Source: Bacteroidetes bacterium GWF2_29_10 (GTDB taxonomy: Bacteria > Bacteroidota > Bacteroidia > Bacteroidales > GWE2-29-8). From it: a stretch of 37,885 nucleotides of DNA. Shown here piece after piece: positions 35,181 to 37,885 of the stretch. How positions within the stretch are numbered: the stretch's first letter is position 1; each line of letters starts with the position of its first letter. Location: the NCBI GenBank assembly GCA_001768555.1, contig MEOD01000017.1, positions 1-37,885 of the forward strand, given 5' to 3'. The notes beneath the pieces were generated by a model. The model saw nothing but the letters and a program-made list of their open reading frames with translations, did no database searches and had not been told where the DNA came from. The translations under genes were made by a program, and so were the position numbers.

Positions 35181-35224
35181 CAATAAATAAAATAATAGTG
35201 TTCTTAATTTGTTTTACTTTAAAG

Positions 35225-35232
35225 CAAAAGTA
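35225..35232 (-). promoter_or_regulatory. -7 element of the cysS promoter
   Basis: TACTTTTG on the minus strand matches TAnnTTTG about 45 bases before the ATG. No good -33 box is seen. Confidence 0.4.
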
Positions 35233-35292
35233 CATCATTTTTTAGAATTGCGAATAAACTATTCTTAAAAAATGACTACTCGCAATAATTGC

Positions 35293-37254
35293 TTAAACTC
35301 CAATAACCTTAAATTCTGTCCTACGATTGTTAGCCCTACCCTCTTCTGTTTTGTTTGAATCTATTGGTTTTGTCTCTCCGTAACCTTTGTAAACTAAACG
35401 CGTCGATACAATTTCTTTTTTTACTAAATAGTCATAAACAGCTTTTGCTCTTCTTTCTGACAATAACATATTCGATTTATCATCCCCAACATCATCCGTA
35501 TGACCTGAAATTTCTATCTTTACAAACTTGTTTAAGTTTAAAAACTCTACCAATTTTAACAATTCAACTTTTGAAGACTCTTCTAATTCAAAAGATGCTG
35601 TCTTAAAGAAAATATTTTTCAATACAACTGATTCGCCCACTTTTATCGGACTTAGTTCAATCTTTTTATAATAAGGCTTTGTTATGGATTGAATCCCTTT
35701 TAGCGCTACATTCTCTGAAAAAAATAAATAATTGCTCTTCGATACATTTATTGCATAATTTTTATTTGTTGGAATACATATCAAAAACTCTCCTGTTATA
35801 TCATCCGATTTTAACCTACTCATGCTTTTTTCTGTCTCCAAATCAATAAGCTCAACATCTGCAACTATTGGCAAACCTGATGCCTTTTCTATTATATGGC
35901 CCTTCATATAAGTTACCGCCTGTGGCCTAATATCCTTATATAAATCAAAAATATACAAATCCAATCCTCCAAAAGAACCTGCAGACTTCTTATCTGATGC
36001 AAAAAATCCTTTATCTGCATTAGCATTTATAATCAAACTGATTTCATCCTTATTCGTATTTATTGGATAACCCAAATTTGTTGGCTTTGACCAAACTCCA
36101 TCTTTTAGCTTCGAATAAAACAAATCTATTCCTCCCATGCCTAAATGACCACTTGAAGCAAAATAAAAAGTTTGATTATCAAAATGTATAAAAGGCGACA
36201 TCTCTTCTTTTGCCGTATTTATTGAATCTCCCATATTAACAGGCACACTCCAACTTCCATCTGATTGCAAATCTGACTTCCAAATATCCATACCGCCTAT
36301 TCCTCCTGGACGTGCTGATGTGAAATAAATAACCTTACCATCAGGACTTATTGATGGCTGCGAATCCCATGCGCGTGAGTTAAAATGCTCACCCATATTT
36401 TGCGGAATACCCCAATTAACTCCCTCCTTCTTTGAAAAATAAATATCACAACTACCATAACCATCCTCACGCTCACACGCCGTAAAATAAAGAGTCAAAC
36501 CATCTGAAGTAATACATTGTGCTCCTTCATTATAACCAACCTTATTTATTGGACGACCCAAATTAAAACGTTTCGACCAAACACTATCTCGTTTTAAAGA
36601 AACATAAAAATCCTCCCTATGCATTCTTAGATTATTCTCAAATTCAGGCTGTTCTGGCTCCTTAACCGTAAAAATAAGAGTCTGCTCATCAGCAGTTAAA
36701 GTCGGATGATACTCATCATACTTCGTATTTATATTAGCACCTAAGTTTTCAGGATTAAAAGGGACTGGATTCCTCATTAATTTTATTGCAAAATCACACT
36801 TAGCTATATTTTCCTCCAATGCTTCTATATTTAGTTTTTTATCCCTAAACAACTCTTTATATAACAAATAATTCTTTCTAGCATCAGCATAATAACCATT
36901 TTTCAATTGCACATCAGCAAGTGTTGCTATTGAATTTGGAAAAAACAAAGGATCCACATCTATCGCTATTTGCATATACTTTATCGATGAATCCAACAAT
37001 CGCATATCTTTATAGCAATACGATATCAAATACAAAGCCTCAATAAAATTAGGGTCAATATCTACTGCCTTTTTTGCAATATCAATAGCCTCTTCATTTT
37101 TATACTCATCATACTTCGATGTTGCTTCATCATATAATTTCTTTGCCTTTTCCGACTTTGTCGTTAATTCTTCATTCGAACCACCTCGCTTCTGAGCAAA
37201 ACTAATGGTTGTTAGTATTAATAAAAATAATACACCTAAAATTACTTTTTTCAT
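35293..37254 (-). CDS. PorE-like protein: TPR, PD40 propeller, CRD and OmpA domain
   Basis: The 653 residues include a signal peptide (LLILTTISFAQ). TPR-like helices lie at ~30-150 (AKKLYDEATSKYDEYKNEEA, AIDVDPLFFPNS). PD40/WD40-like propeller blades span ~165-430 (YDEYHPTLTADEQTLIFTVK, SQPSISPDGKVIYFTSARPG, MSPFIHFDNQTFYFASSGHL, SLIINANADKGFFASDKK). A carboxypeptidase-regulatory-like domain is at ~450-520 and the OmpA peptidoglycan-binding domain at ~545-653 (EISGHTDDVGDDKSN, LSERRAKAVYDYL, GRANNRRTEFKVIGV). This is the domain order of Porphyromonas PorE, which links the T9SS to the cell wall. Many Bacteroidota have several paralogues, so whether this one serves the T9SS is open. No other por genes are adjacent. 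Confidence 0.9.
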   Translation of the reverse strand: MKKVILGVLFLLILTTISFAQKRGGSNEELTTKSEKAKKLYDEATSKYDEYKNEEAIDIAKKAVDIDPNFIEALYLISYCYKDMRLLDSSIKYMQIAIDVDPLFFPNSIATLADVQLKNGYYADARKNYLLYKELFRDKKLNIEALEENIAKCDFAIKLMRNPVPFNPENLGANINTKYDEYHPTLTADEQTLIFTVKEPEQPEFENNLRMHREDFYVSLKRDSVWSKRFNLGRPINKVGYNEGAQCITSDGLTLYFTACEREDGYGSCDIYFSKKEGVNWGIPQNMGEHFNSRAWDSQPSISPDGKVIYFTSARPGGIGGMDIWKSDLQSDGSWSVPVNMGDSINTAKEEMSPFIHFDNQTFYFASSGHLGMGGIDLFYSKLKDGVWSKPTNLGYPINTNKDEISLIINANADKGFFASDKKSAGSFGGLDLYIFDLYKDIRPQAVTYMKGHIIEKASGLPIVADVELIDLETEKSMSRLKSDDITGEFLICIPTNKNYAINVSKSNYLFFSENVALKGIQSITKPYYKKIELSPIKVGESVVLKNIFFKTASFELEESSKVELLKLVEFLNLNKFVKIEISGHTDDVGDDKSNMLLSERRAKAVYDYLVKKEIVSTRLVYKGYGETKPIDSNKTEEGRANNRRTEFKVIGV

Positions 37255-37542
37255 TATATTATCTAGCTATAATAATTGTGATATTTTTTTTTGCGAATTT
37301 AAACCAAATATTTATGAAAATAGCGAAAATATTTAATTAGTCCTTTTTTTTTAACGAATAATTAGCCCTAATTGCCCATTAGAAATTAAAAAACATCAAT
37401 TTGCTTCTTCTAATATTATTGGTAAATTCTAAGTTTTATAATCAACACAAAAAGTAAATTTCTCTTTTTGGTAAATAAGGCATTTTAAATTAAAATAGGA
37501 GGAGATAATAACTTCTTTTGGTTTAATCAAAATCATTTTTTG

Positions 37543-37608
37543 ATATAGAGCACATATAAAGCGCATATACAGTTCATATAGAGCACATATAAAGCACATA
37601 TAGAGTAC
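37543..37608. repeat. Six tandem 11-bp repeats, ATATAnAGnnC
   Basis: The units are ATATAGAGCAC, ATATAAAGCGC, ATATACAGTTC, ATATAGAGCAC, ATATAAAGCAC and ATATAGAGTAC. They are exactly contiguous, all 11 bases long, with ATATA and a final C fixed. Confidence 0.85.
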
Positions 37609-37854
37609 TTTAACCCCACCTTTAACTCTGAATAATCAACCTCAAAACCTCATTTCATACTAATAATCAAACAATTAACCTTCTAAATTTATTCATATTC
37701 ACTTTTTATTATTTTAAAGAAAAACACACACTTCACTTTAATTATCAACACATTAACTAAAACAACACGATATAACAAAATTGCTCATGTTTTTTTCAAC
37801 ATCTTAGTAATACCTAAACGCTATCATAATACCCACAATAATTAAATATCCTAA

Positions 37855-37885
37855 ACACCGTAGGTGTGAAATTATTGTAGCAAAA
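37855..37885. repeat. Palindrome with flanking sequence, possibly a dispersed repeat
   Basis: ACACCGTAGGTGT is a 5-bp palindromic stem with a GTA loop, followed by GAAATTATTGTAGCAAAA up to the window edge. Sequences of this type occur as dispersed repeats in Bacteroidota genomes as far as I recall. The element is cut by the edge. Confidence 0.4.

Larger units (their letters stand above)
37255..37885. other. 631-base gene-free end of window
   Basis: No coding frame is supported. The region holds the leader of the PorE-like gene, a six-copy 11-bp tandem repeat (37543-37608) and a short palindrome with a conserved-looking flank at the edge (37855-37885). The rest is AT-rich with nothing I can assign. 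Confidence 0.6.

Noticed and set aside
35181-35183. TTG start one codon upstream of cysS
   Set aside because: A normal ATG at 35180 opens the conserved N-terminus.
37543-37608. CRISPR array
   Set aside because: The units are 11 bases and directly contiguous with no spacers, and there are no cas genes.

Overview
The window is very AT-rich DNA (roughly 27-30% GC by eye) from a member of the Bacteroidota. The evidence is a type IX secretion (T9SS) C-terminal sorting domain on a secreted M43 protease, a PorE-like OmpA/PD40 protein, a SusC-style TonB receptor with an N-terminal carboxypeptidase-regulatory domain, DUF349 and LysM proteins of Bacteroidota type, and several promoters of the TTTG / TAnnTTTG class. 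Shine-Dalgarno sequences are mostly absent. The protein content fits Bacteroidales or a related order, but I cannot name a genus.

Layout. 1-2722 (minus) is the 5' part of a large secreted beta-solenoid / Ig-like surface protein cut by the window edge. 2943-3017 is tRNA-His, followed at 25 nt by an unknown small membrane protein (3043-3579). An M43 protease and a haem-receptor-like TonB receptor follow (3696-7408), ending at a shared terminator. From 9943 down to 7476 run dapD and a peptide-binding lipoprotein. Further right on the minus strand lies a core block, pyrH, frr, cdaA and yggS, then rplS with its own promoter.

13.3-17.6 kb is the most unusual part. A membrane HEAT-repeat protein is translationally coupled to a processive family-2 glycosyltransferase that carries a periplasmic SPOR domain. 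The pair is bracketed by insertion-sequence debris: copies of a GACC(A/G)TTGCAA motif on both sides and a decayed IS3-type OrfA on one side. This may be an undescribed cell-envelope polysaccharide module.

17.7-19.7 kb (plus) holds a lipoprotein esterase with a helical C-terminus coupled to an outer-membrane beta-barrel. 19.7-23.3 kb mixes small genes (an acidic 64-residue protein, manA, a Spy-like protein, an unknown secreted protein) with two further transposase relics, of IS1182-like and IS4 types.

From 23.3 kb, sodB faces a tight minus-strand operon of a DUF349 protein, guaA, a 4xLysM periplasmic-binding protein and phoH. Then come a 26-residue-repeat protein, a DUF4197 lipoprotein, cysS followed by an M28 glutaminyl-cyclase-like lipoprotein, and the PorE-like OmpA protein. 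The last 630 bases hold no gene but contain a six-copy 11-bp tandem repeat and the start of a small palindromic element. I see no CRISPR array, rRNA or intact mobile element.
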